Shown here piece by piece: positions 26,321 through 34,223 of a stretch of 64,000 nucleotides of DNA. The DNA is from Magnetococcales bacterium HCHbin5 (lineage in GTDB: Bacteria > Pseudomonadota > Magnetococcia > Magnetococcales > Magnetaquicoccaceae), in NCBI GenBank assembly GCA_002753505.1, contig PEAG01000005.1:23109-87108 (forward strand). The letters are read 5' to 3'. The position numbers and the translations under genes are program-made. Position 1 is the stretch's first letter, and every line of letters begins with the position of its first letter. A model generated the notes under the pieces. That model did not search any database and was not told where the DNA came from. It saw only the letters and a list, made by a program, of their open reading frames with translations.

Positions 26321-27879
26321 GACAGCAGCTCCTCTTCCGTTGCTTGATTGACGCGCTCGTGTTGGTAAATATCCGGTGGGAGAGGGGGATGCGGTAATTC
26401 GATACGAAATTCGGCTCCCCCGGACGGCTTGTTGGCGGCAACGATCGTTCCACCATGGGCTCGCACAACCCCCCGACATATGGCCAAACCCAACCCGGAA
26501 CCGGGAATGGCCGTTCCTTCGCCCCGCACAAACTTTTCAAAAATCCGCTCGATGCTATCCGCTGGGATACCCTCTCCCTGGTCCTCAATGGTGATGAGTA
26601 CCCGATCCCCCAAGCTTTTCAGTTGCCAGGTAATGGTTGTACCTACCGGAGTATACTTGATGGCATTGTCCAACAAGTTTACCAGAACCTGTTCAAAAAA
26701 AATGGGGTCCACATAAAGCAACGAAACATTTTCATCCACCTGGACGTTGACACGCCGTTCCTGGCACCGTTTTTCCAACCGAACCAGAGCCGAACCGGCC
26801 ATCTCCTCAAAGGGAACCCATTCAGGCCGCAACCGACAGCCCCCGGATTCCAGACGCACCATGTCCAACAGATTGGTGATCAACCGTTCCATCCGTTCGG
26901 CTTCGGTACAGATACTCTCCAACAACACCTGTCGTTGCAGGGGGTTCAAGCTGCCCGCATCCTCTTTCATTGTGGTGCCGGAGCCGATAATGGTGGCCAG
27001 CGGGGTGCGCAAGTCGTGGGAGACCATGCTCAACAAAGTACCCCGCAACGCCTCCTCGTTGGCACGCACGGCTGCGGTACGTGCCTCTTCGGCCAATTTG
27101 GCCCGATCAATGGCCAGCGAAGCCTGACGGGCAAAGGCTTCCATAAAATGGGCGTGGCTCGCATCCAGAAATGTGCGGTCGAGAACACGCAGCAGCAGCA
27201 CCCCAAGCGTGCGAGAGGTGAACAGGGGCAGTGCAGTGAACGCGCTGTCTGACAGTTGGCCACTGCCCCGACCGGCAATCTGCCTGTGCGCACTGCTCCA
27301 GTGCAACAGTACCCACTCAGAGTCGGCAAGGCTGAACAGCTCTGGTGTCGCAGCTACCCGGCTCCATTGGCCATCATCCTGCTCCTGACAGATGGCGGCT
27401 TCGCCACCGAACAGGTGGGCGGCCTGTTGGGTAATGATGTGGGAAACCTCTTTTTCATCCAGTGTGGTCATGACTTCCCGACCCAACTGGTGCAGGGCAT
27501 TGGTCTGTCGCTCCCGTTCCCAGGCCTCCTGTTTCTGGCGACGAATGTGCGTCAACAGCGTGTTGATGACGATGCCCACGATAAAAAGAATGGCAACCGT
27601 CAGGCTGGAGCGTGGGTCCGAAAGTGCCAGGATAAAATAAGGGTGAATAAAGAAAAAATTATAAGCAATAACCGAAAGGGCAGCAGCCAGCAAAGAGGGG
27701 GCAGGTCCGTACAGAAAAGAGACCAGCATGATCGGCAATAGATAGAGCATAACCAAATCAGGCTGCGTCAGCAGATGGCGTCCCCAAAGGATCAATGCAG
27801 TGGTGATGGCCACCGATAACAGGCTGGCCACATAGCCCCGCCAGGGCGATGGGACAATATCAAACTTTTTCAGGTTCAT
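26317..27879 (-). CDS. KdpD-like sensor histidine kinase lacking the N-terminal KdpD and Usp domains
   Basis: This 520-residue kinase starts directly with the four-helix KdpD-type membrane region (DUF4118), from about residue 15 to 105. A GAF-like domain follows at about 130-260. The phospho-acceptor helix has LLSMVSHDLRTPLATI, and the HATPase domain has the N-box LLDNAIKYTP and the G-boxes DQGEGIP and GSGLGLAICRG. Full KdpD proteins are about 900 residues, with a sensor KdpD domain and a Usp domain before the membrane part; both are absent here. The gene is divergent from the DUF47/pit phosphate genes and overlaps the regulator gene downstream. Confidence 0.88.
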   Translation of the reverse strand: MNLKKFDIVPSPWRGYVASLLSVAITTALILWGRHLLTQPDLVMLYLLPIMLVSFLYGPAPSLLAAALSVIAYNFFFIHPYFILALSDPRSSLTVAILFIVGIVINTLLTHIRRQKQEAWERERQTNALHQLGREVMTTLDEKEVSHIITQQAAHLFGGEAAICQEQDDGQWSRVAATPELFSLADSEWVLLHWSSAHRQIAGRGSGQLSDSAFTALPLFTSRTLGVLLLRVLDRTFLDASHAHFMEAFARQASLAIDRAKLAEEARTAAVRANEEALRGTLLSMVSHDLRTPLATIIGSGTTMKEDAGSLNPLQRQVLLESICTEAERMERLITNLLDMVRLESGGCRLRPEWVPFEEMAGSALVRLEKRCQERRVNVQVDENVSLLYVDPIFFEQVLVNLLDNAIKYTPVGTTITWQLKSLGDRVLITIEDQGEGIPADSIERIFEKFVRGEGTAIPGSGLGLAICRGVVRAHGGTIVAANKPSGGAEFRIELPHPPLPPDIYQHERVNQATEEELLS

Positions 27880-28137
27880 TGCTCGATCTCATGCAGCTAA
27901 AATAATAACTATCATAAAAATGATACAAGTTTATTAGTTTTTCTTTTTCGTTACCCTTTATTAAGCCAGTGGTGGAGTGACCATTATACGCACATTCGTT
28001 TTGCGCAAAAGTAGTGCCGAATTTTGGGCGGCTTTTTTTGTTCACATCTTCTTAAAGGCTTGTTTGCACTTAGATTTGACTGCATTCAAGTACCGAATAA
28101 AGATCCTTATAAAATCTTGATAACTTTTTCATAAAAA

Positions 28138-28168
28138 TTGACAACAATTTGATTTTCGATGCGCTATC
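28138..28168 (+). promoter_or_regulatory. Possible sigma70 promoter for the DUF47-pit operon
   Basis: TTGACA at 28138-28143 matches the -35 consensus exactly. A CGCTAT-like -10 lies about 18-19 bases downstream (near 28162-28168). The -10 is poor, so this is tentative. Confidence 0.35.
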
Positions 28169-28240
28169 ATCACCGCCAGTTCGGAAAGGCACACTGTCGC
28201 TGTAATTGATTACTTTAATTGTTACGAGAAGTTTACACAC

Positions 28241-28258
28241 TTAACATGAATGTAACAT
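28241..28258 (+). promoter_or_regulatory. Possible Pho-box-like direct repeat
   Basis: TTAACAT-GAAT-GTAACAT consists of two 7-bp repeats with 11-bp period, the geometry of a PhoB site. It matches the E. coli Pho box at 11 of 18 positions by my count. It lies upstream of a phosphate-transport operon next to a PhoB-like gene, which gives context. Confidence 0.35.
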
Positions 28259-28367
28259 GAGGCGAAAAACAGAGGCCGACGTAGCGATCGCGTTCACGCT
28301 TGCTTTTCTGATCGCCGTTATTGTTATGAATGTCCAATCAACAGTTTACAAGGAGAACACCACGCCA

Positions 28368-29048
28368 ATGGATACACTGAACCCTTTTAGTGGGATGTTG
28401 GGTAAATCGCCCTTCAAGCTCATCCAAACCCACATGAACAAGGTCACCGAATGTGCCGATCAGATGCCCGGCCTGGTCGCGGCGATGATTCAAGGGGATG
28501 CCAACAAAATTCGCGCGGCGGCTGAGACCGTAAATGCGTTGGAGAAAGCAGCAGACGAAATGCGCAACACCGTCTTCGCCAACCTGCCCAAGAGCCTGTT
28601 CATGCCGGTCGATCGCCGTGACCTGCTGGCGGTGCTGGATCTGAACGACGAGGTGGCGGACCACTGCCAGCACATTGCCAACGCGCTGGTCGCCCGCAAC
28701 TTGCAAGTGCCCAGCGATATGGCAACGGCCCTGCAAAGTACCGTTGAGCAGTGTGTGGGTGTCGTTCATCGTGCCCATGGGGTCATGAATGAGCTGGATG
28801 AACTGGTGGAGACCGGTTTCAGTGGTCGTGAGGCACAACATGTGGCCAAACAGTTGGATGAGTTGTCTGCCGCCCGTGACGCGGCCGTCGATCACATATT
28901 GCAGCTGGGTGGTAAACTGGTTGCCCATGAAAATACCATCTCCCCCTTGGCGGCCGTTTTTTGGGTCCGCTTTTTGGAGGACATTGGCGAAATCGCCCAT
29001 GCGGCCGAAAAATCCAGCAATCGCATCCGCTTGATGCTGACGCGCTAA
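28368..29048 (+). CDS. PhoU-like DUF47 protein (Pit accessory)
   Basis: This 226-residue helical protein belongs to the DUF47/TIGR00153 PhoU-like family, which is typically encoded directly before pit genes and is thought to modulate phosphate transport. Characteristic parts are FKLIQTHMNKVTECA, KSLFMPVDRRDLLAVLDLNDEVAD and RFLEDIGEIAHAAEKSSNRIRLML. ATG 28368 is chosen because it gives the family length; GGAG lies 12 bases upstream. The track's 37-residue extension would add a membrane helix and has no Shine-Dalgarno. The gene is 49 bp upstream of pit. Confidence 0.9.
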   Translation: MDTLNPFSGMLGKSPFKLIQTHMNKVTECADQMPGLVAAMIQGDANKIRAAAETVNALEKAADEMRNTVFANLPKSLFMPVDRRDLLAVLDLNDEVADHCQHIANALVARNLQVPSDMATALQSTVEQCVGVVHRAHGVMNELDELVETGFSGREAQHVAKQLDELSAARDAAVDHILQLGGKLVAHENTISPLAAVFWVRFLEDIGEIAHAAEKSSNRIRLMLTR

Positions 29049-29097
29049 TTATTACCCCCTACCAATACGCATAATCATGCATCGAGGAGATGGTTAG

Positions 29098-30366
29098 ATG
29101 GAAATTATTGCTCAATATGGGTCATTATTCACCGCTATGGCCATGGTCTTTGCCTTTTACGCCTGTTGGGCGATTGGCGCGAATGATGTGGCCAACGCCA
29201 TGGGGCCGCCGGTGGGATCCGGCTCTTTAAGCCTGCGCAATGCCGTTATTATTGCGGCAATTTTTGAGTTTGCCGGTGCCTTCCTCGCCGGTGGACAGGT
29301 GACTGGCACCATCCGCAAGGGCATCGTGGATCCCCAGGTGTTTGTCGCCACCCCGCACCTGCTGATGTATGGCATGACCGCGGCGGTGCTGGCAACGGCT
29401 CTCTGGCTGCATTTTGCCACCAGTCGGGGTTGGCCGGTCTCCACCACCCATACCATCGTCGGGGCCGTCGCCGGCTTTGCCGCCGTCGGTGTTGGCGTCG
29501 ATACCGTTCAATGGGGCAAAATGGGTGAGATTGTTGCCTCCTGGTTTGTCTCCCCGGTGCTGGGTGCCATCCTGGCCTTCCTGCTGACCATGAGCATCCG
29601 CAAGCTGATCATGGATACCGAAAAACCGTTTGAAAATGCCAGAGCATGGGGTCCTTTCTACGTGTTTCTGGTCGGATTTATCGTTTCCCTGATCACCTTT
29701 TTCAAGGGGTTGGAGCATCTCAAGCTGAAGTTGAGCGATATGGAGACTGTGACCGCCTCTTTCGTTGCCGGTGTGATCTGCGCCATTGTCGGCAAGATCA
29801 TGATCAACAAAATTCAGGCGGATCACGCGGCAGACAAGGAATTTTTCCACGCCAGTGCGGAAAAAGTCTTTATCCCCATGATGGCCTTCACCGCTGCTGC
29901 CATGTGTTTTGCCCACGGTTCCAATGACGTGGCCAACGGTATCGGTCCTTTGGCGGCCGTGCTGGATGTGGTCAACACGGGCGGTAAGGTTTCCGGCAAG
30001 TCGCCGTTGCCGTTGTGGGTGTTGACCATGGGTGGTATCGCCATCATCATCGGCTTGGCCACCTACGGAGCCAAGGTGATTGCCACCATCGGTACCAAAA
30101 TTACCGAGCTGACCCCCAGCCGTGCCTTTTCCGCCACCCTGGCCGCTGCCACGGTAACCGCTGTGGCTTCCAAGCTCGGTATGCCGGTCTCCACCACCCA
30201 TATCGCCGTCGGTGCGGTGTTGGGGGTGGGTTTGGCACGGGGTATCGGAGCCCTGGATCTGCGGGTTCTGCTTAACATTGTCGTCTCCTGGTTGGTTACG
30301 GTGCCGGCGGGTGCTTTGGGTGCGGCTTTGATCTTTTTCATCTTGAAAGGGATCTTTGGCGCGTAA
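29098..30366 (+). CDS. pit: Inorganic phosphate transporter, PiT family
   Basis: PiT proteins take up phosphate as a metal-phosphate complex in symport with H+ or Na+. The 422-residue protein has about ten membrane segments. It carries the family's duplicated signature, GANDVANAMGP near residue 25 and GSNDVANGIGP near 280. Both halves contain PVSTTHTIVGA or PVSTTHIAVGA. The start has GAGGAGATGG just upstream. It forms an operon with the DUF47 gene. Confidence 0.95.
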   Translation: MEIIAQYGSLFTAMAMVFAFYACWAIGANDVANAMGPPVGSGSLSLRNAVIIAAIFEFAGAFLAGGQVTGTIRKGIVDPQVFVATPHLLMYGMTAAVLATALWLHFATSRGWPVSTTHTIVGAVAGFAAVGVGVDTVQWGKMGEIVASWFVSPVLGAILAFLLTMSIRKLIMDTEKPFENARAWGPFYVFLVGFIVSLITFFKGLEHLKLKLSDMETVTASFVAGVICAIVGKIMINKIQADHAADKEFFHASAEKVFIPMMAFTAAAMCFAHGSNDVANGIGPLAAVLDVVNTGGKVSGKSPLPLWVLTMGGIAIIIGLATYGAKVIATIGTKITELTPSRAFSATLAAATVTAVASKLGMPVSTTHIAVGAVLGVGLARGIGALDLRVLLNIVVSWLVTVPAGALGAALIFFILKGIFGA

Positions 30367-30384
30367 AAAGCCAAATTCAATACG

Positions 30385-30425
30385 CAGGCAGCCTCCAGAC
30401 CAAGCCCTATGGGAGGCTGCCTGCC
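30385..30425. terminator. Strong inverted repeat after pit
   Basis: CAGGCAGCCTCC and GGGAGGCTGCCTG can form a stem of about 12 bp with a loop of about 15 bases, 18 bp after the pit stop. No T-run follows, so it may be a bidirectional terminator or an mRNA 3' stabiliser. Confidence 0.5.
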
Positions 30426-30480
30426 ATGGACTGTGCAACAGGGCCTGATTGTCTTACAATGATCGGTGAGTTTTAATGGA

Positions 30481-31173
30481 ATGGTCACGATATTGATTGT
30501 TGAAGATGAGCCGGATCTGCTTTCCACATTGGAGTACAACCTGCAGCGGGCAGGTTTTCATACCCAGGCCTGTTTGACCGGGGAAGAAGGTCTGAATTGG
30601 ATTGCGGACCATGGTCCGCCCGGACTGGTGTTGCTGGATATCATGCTGCCCGGTATCTCCGGCATTGAGGTCTGTTACCGTTTGCGTGCCCAGGAACAGA
30701 CACGGGCAACGCCCGTCATCTTTCTCAGTGCCAGGGCAGAGGAGATTGACCGGGTGATCGGTTTTGAGTTGGGTGCAGATGATTATGTGGTCAAACCTTT
30801 CAACATTCGCGAACTGATTTTGCGCATTCGTGCCGTTCTGCGCCGCAATGGTGAGGAAACGGTGACCTCCATCAAAACGGAGGAGAGCATCGGTCCCCTG
30901 CGGTTGAACAGAAAACGTCACCAAGTGTGGCTCAATGAGGTGGAGGTGGTGCTGACCCCGGTCGAGTTCAGGCTGCTGTCGCTGCTGCTGGCCCGCAAGG
31001 GGGTGGTACAATCCCGGGAGGTGTTGCTGACCGATGTCTGGCACGTCAACAGTCTGATTCAACTGCGCACGGTGGATGCACACATAAAGCGACTGCGGGA
31101 AAAACTGGGTGCTGCCGGGGATATGTTGGAAACCATTCGAGGCGTTGGTTATCGCATCCAGGCTGCCTGTTGA
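30481..31173 (+). CDS. phoB: PhoB-like phosphate response regulator
   Basis: This 230-residue OmpR-family regulator starts MVTILIVEDEPDLL. The phospho-Asp is in VLLDIMLPGISG, the Ser is in FLSARAEE and the Lys is in VVKPFNIRE. The winged helix contains RTVDAHIKRLREKLG and ends GVGYRIQA, close to PhoB. ATG 30481 is the normal PhoB start; an in-frame GTG (30466) is possible. No phoR-type kinase follows, so its partner lies elsewhere, or the KdpD-like kinase nearby takes part. It lies directly after the DUF47-pit operon. Confidence 0.85.
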   Translation: MVTILIVEDEPDLLSTLEYNLQRAGFHTQACLTGEEGLNWIADHGPPGLVLLDIMLPGISGIEVCYRLRAQEQTRATPVIFLSARAEEIDRVIGFELGADDYVVKPFNIRELILRIRAVLRRNGEETVTSIKTEESIGPLRLNRKRHQVWLNEVEVVLTPVEFRLLSLLLARKGVVQSREVLLTDVWHVNSLIQLRTVDAHIKRLREKLGAAGDMLETIRGVGYRIQAAC

Positions 31174-31203
31174 ACCTGCCCTGTTAGTCATTCAGTCAAA
31201 TGG

Positions 31204-31250
31204 TTGCGGGGGGTTGGGGAGCATGACACTCCCCACCCCCCCCCCGCAAT
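31204..31250. repeat. GC-rich hairpin repeat, copy D
   Basis: TTGCGGGGGGTTGGGGAG-CATGACA-CTCCCCACCCC...GCAA is palindromic and has the same plan as repeat B (TTGCAGGGGTCTGGGGAG...CTCCCC). Confidence 0.7.
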
Positions 31251-31496
31251 GGGTTTAAAAAAGCAGAAAATGCACTCCTTCATGCCCTGCTGTGTTGGAC
31301 GGCAAAAAACGATACTTGTCGGAAATCCCTTCTCCAAATTGAACAAAATGCTCGTCGTCTCGCCAAAAGATTCTACCTTTTGGGGCCTTGCCGGCCGGCA
31401 GAGGTACTCTTACCTCTGCACCCTACGGAACTTTATCATTCAAATCAGCTCTATCCTCTTACTCCCCGGCTGCCTTATGAAAGTTGGTCTGGCCCG

Positions 31497-31512
31497 GCAT
31501 GGCAAGCCATGC
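31497..31512. promoter_or_regulatory. Palindrome GCATGGC-AA-GCCATGC
   Basis: A perfect 7-bp inverted repeat with a 2-bp spacer lies about 320 bases upstream of dsrA. It could be an operator; there is no further support. Confidence 0.3.
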
Positions 31513-31564
31513 ACAGGAAAATTTTTGATAAATCAATTTTTTTGCATGCATTTTTAATTAATTT

Positions 31565-31578
31565 GTGATAAAAATCAA
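31565..31578 (+). promoter_or_regulatory. FNR/ANR-like binding site upstream of dsrA
   Basis: GTGATAAAAATCAA matches the FNR consensus TTGAT-N4-ATCAA at 9 of 10 defined positions. It lies in an AT-rich stretch about 255 bases before the dsrA start. Oxygen-responsive control of dsr genes would make sense, but a chance match is possible in AT-rich DNA. Confidence 0.4.
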
Positions 31579-31831
31579 AAAACGATTGGTTCGTTGGCTT
31601 GTCCTCTGTCAGACCTGTCCAGGCGATATTTGGCCATTTTTGTTGTCTGACTGAGGATCTGACGTCGTTTTCCGACCTGCCAGGCATGGCAGCGTGTGGG
31701 TGCGGGGCGGTCCTTTGATTGTTGAGTGGGGCCATGGGAGAGAGATCGCCGGTAGTGGATGACTACCTGAACATGATTGAGTGCTGACCATACAAAAAAA
31801 TAGTCATAATTCTAAATTAGTGAGGTTGACC

Positions 31832-33073
31832 GTGAGCGATAAACAGGCAGATACAGAAGCGTTTACACTGCATCCGACCCCCATGTTGGATGATCTGGAG
31901 TCAGGGCCGTGGCCGAGTTTTGTCAAAGGTTTCAAGGAATCGGTCCAAAGAACGGGAAAAACCATGGTTCGTGGTGTGCTTGACCAACTGAACTACTCTT
32001 ACGAAACCCGCATGGGATACTGGAAGGGTGGCGTTGTAGGGGTTCATGGTTATGGCGCGGGGATTATCAGTCGGTACAGCTTGATTAGCGACAAATTTCC
32101 CGAGGCGGCAGAGTTTCATACCATGCGGGTTCAACCCGCACCGGGCTTGCACTACACCTCCCAGGCGTTGCGGGAGATCTGCGATATTTGGGAAGAGTAT
32201 GGTTCCGGCCTGTTGTCGATGCATGGTCAGACCGGCAACCTGCAGTTGCAGGGGATCAAGGCAGAGCATGTGCAGGCCTGTTTTGACGCCATCAACAAGC
32301 TGGGTTGGGATCTGGGGGGGGCCGGGGCCACGGTGCGGACGGGCTCCTCTTGTGTTGGCCCGGCCCGTTGTGAGCAGGCCTGTTACGACACCCTGGGTGT
32401 TCATGGCAAGGTGCTGGGGTACTATTCGGATTTGACCCATCGGCCCCAACTGCCCTACAAAGCCAAGTTTAAATTTTCCGGTTGTCCCAACGATTGCACC
32501 AACAGCATCCAGCGCAGCGACTATTCGGTGATCGGCACCTGGCGTGACGACATCAAGATTGACGATGCCGAGGTGGAAAAATTTGTCGCCCGGAAAGGGC
32601 TGGACTATGTCGTCAACAATGTCATCAGCCGTTGCCCCACCCATGCCATCACCTTGCAGGGCGGCAGGATGGTGATCGACAACCGTTCCTGTGTGCGCTG
32701 CATGCACTGCCTGAATGTGATGCCCAAGGCCCTTTCGCCGGGCGATGATCGGGGCATCACCCTGCTGGTGGGGGGTAAGGGCCATCTGAAGGTGGGCAAC
32801 ATGATGGGTTCCGTCATGGTTCCCTTCATGAAGATGGATACCGATGAGGATGTGGATGCCTTCATCGAACTGGTGGACAAGATGATTGATTATTGGTCGG
32901 AAAACGGCTTGGATCACGAGCGCATTGGCGAATGTATTGAACGGGTCGGGGTGCAACAGTTTTTGGAGGCGGTCGGCCTGGAGGCCAACGTGGATATGGT
33001 TGCCCATCCGCGGGACAACCCGTTTTTTAAAGCGGATGATGCCACTGCCACTGCGGGTCAGCAAGCGGCCTGA
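31832..33073 (+). CDS. dsrA: Dissimilatory sulfite reductase alpha subunit (probably oxidative type)
   Basis: DsrA is the larger subunit of the siroheme DsrAB enzyme. In sulfur oxidisers it runs in reverse, producing sulfite from a DsrC-bound sulfur. The 413-residue protein has the siroheme/[4Fe-4S] cysteines (SSCVGPARCEQACYDT and FSGCPNDCTNS). A ferredoxin-like insert contains ISRCPTHAI and SCVRCMHCLNVMPKAL. GTG 31832 is chosen because GTGAGGT precedes it and it gives a normal DsrA N-terminus (before HPTPMLDDLESGPWPSFV); the track's start 17 codons upstream is less likely. It is the first gene of dsrA-dsrB-dsrL. The oxidative direction is inferred from the adjacent dsrL. Confidence 0.95.
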   Translation: MSDKQADTEAFTLHPTPMLDDLESGPWPSFVKGFKESVQRTGKTMVRGVLDQLNYSYETRMGYWKGGVVGVHGYGAGIISRYSLISDKFPEAAEFHTMRVQPAPGLHYTSQALREICDIWEEYGSGLLSMHGQTGNLQLQGIKAEHVQACFDAINKLGWDLGGAGATVRTGSSCVGPARCEQACYDTLGVHGKVLGYYSDLTHRPQLPYKAKFKFSGCPNDCTNSIQRSDYSVIGTWRDDIKIDDAEVEKFVARKGLDYVVNNVISRCPTHAITLQGGRMVIDNRSCVRCMHCLNVMPKALSPGDDRGITLLVGGKGHLKVGNMMGSVMVPFMKMDTDEDVDAFIELVDKMIDYWSENGLDHERIGECIERVGVQQFLEAVGLEANVDMVAHPRDNPFFKADDATATAGQQAA

Positions 33074-33135
33074 GTATTACGGAATCTTGTCCTGCATGCC
33101 GTCCACCCATTCAATTTCTAGGAGATAGTGTTTCC

Positions 33136-34212
33136 ATGGCCAACGAACGTAGCTGGAAGACCGTTGAGAACGGTCCCCATTCTCTCGACGGGTTTTTGCA
33201 TCCCGTCAGCGTCAAAAATTATGGCAAATGGCAGTATCATGAGCGGCCCCGTCCCGGGGTTTTGAAACATGTGGCTCAAAGTGGCGATGTCCTGTACACC
33301 GTCCGGGCCGCCACCCACCGCCAGGTAACGGTGGATATTGTACGCCGTCTGTGCGATCTGGCGGATAAATATTCGGATGGCCATCTGCGTTGGACAGTGC
33401 GCAACAACGTGGAGTTCATGACCCCCCACCAGGAAAATGTGGACCCCTTGATCCGTGACCTGGAGGCCCTGGGTCATCCGGTTGGGGGAACCGGTCCCTC
33501 GGTCAGTGCCATCGCCCATACCCAGGGCTGGTTGCACTGTGACATTCCCGCGGTGGATGCCTCCGGGGTGGCCAAGAGCATCATGGACAGCCTGTTTCAG
33601 GATTTTATCCATGAAGAGATGCCAAACCGGGTCCGTCTCTCCACCTCCTGCTGTGAGATCAACTGCGGAGGGCAGGCCGACATTGCCGTGGTGGTACAGC
33701 ACACCCGTCCGCCCCGGATCAATCATGAAATTTTGGCCAATGTCTGCGAAATGCCCAGCACGGTTGCCCGTTGTCCGGTGGCGGCCATTCGCCCCACGAC
33801 GGTGAACGGCAAGCCCTCCCTGATGGTGGTGGAGGAAAAATGTATTTATTGTGGGGCCTGTTTTGGAGCCTGTCCGGCCATGGAGATCAACCATCCCGAG
33901 TATTCCAGATTGGCGATCTGGGTGGGGGGCAAAAATTCCAACGCCCGCAGCAAACCGGCCAACATGAAACTGGTTGCCCATGGACTGCCCAACCGTCCCC
34001 CGCGTTGGCCGGAGGTTTCCGATATTCTCAAGCGCATCCTGGCTGCCTACAAAGCGGGTGGTCGTGATTGGGAACGGTTGGGGGAGTGGATCGATCGCAT
34101 TGGCTGGAAGCGGTTTTTCGAGGAGACGGGTCTCTCGTTCGACAAATCCATGATTGACAACTATCGCCATGCCAGAATCTCATTCAACCAGTCTGCTCAC
34201 ATTCGTTTTTAG
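33136..34212 (+). CDS. dsrB: Dissimilatory sulfite reductase beta subunit
   Basis: DsrB pairs with DsrA in the alpha2-beta2 enzyme and holds the catalytic siroheme. The 358-residue protein shows RLSTSCCEINCGGQADIAVV (siroheme/cluster cysteines). It also has ARCPVAAIRP-like text and the ferredoxin motif KCIYCGACFGACPAMEI. The C-terminal helix-turn-helix-like end is usual. AGGAGA lies upstream of the ATG. It lies 62 bp after dsrA and 11 bp before dsrL. Confidence 0.96.
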   Translation: MANERSWKTVENGPHSLDGFLHPVSVKNYGKWQYHERPRPGVLKHVAQSGDVLYTVRAATHRQVTVDIVRRLCDLADKYSDGHLRWTVRNNVEFMTPHQENVDPLIRDLEALGHPVGGTGPSVSAIAHTQGWLHCDIPAVDASGVAKSIMDSLFQDFIHEEMPNRVRLSTSCCEINCGGQADIAVVVQHTRPPRINHEILANVCEMPSTVARCPVAAIRPTTVNGKPSLMVVEEKCIYCGACFGACPAMEINHPEYSRLAIWVGGKNSNARSKPANMKLVAHGLPNRPPRWPEVSDILKRILAAYKAGGRDWERLGEWIDRIGWKRFFEETGLSFDKSMIDNYRHARISFNQSAHIRF

Positions 34213-34223
34213 GGGGATGAACC

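Larger units (their letters stand above)
27880..28367. other. AT-rich divergent regulatory region between the kinase and DUF47/pit genes
   Basis: This region of about 490 bases is much more AT-rich than its surroundings. It contains a TTGACA box and a Pho-box-like direct repeat, annotated separately. A short GCCG...CGGC stem before seven T residues (about 28016-28040) is too weak to call. I see no gene in it. Confidence 0.5.
31174..31831. other. Long intergenic region upstream of dsrA
   Basis: This 658-base stretch holds a repeat-family hairpin at its start (31204-31250), a palindrome (31497-31512) and an FNR-like box (31565-31578), each listed separately. The part from about 31520 to 31600 is AT-rich. 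The open frames in the track here show no gene-like features. Confidence 0.6.

Noticed and set aside
28016-28040. GCCG...CGGC hairpin followed by seven T residues
   Set aside because: The stem has only four base pairs and no gene ends there on the plus strand.
31204-31557. 117-residue plus-strand ORF upstream of dsrA
   Set aside because: It starts inside a repeat hairpin, lacks a ribosome binding site, and its composition is not protein-like.
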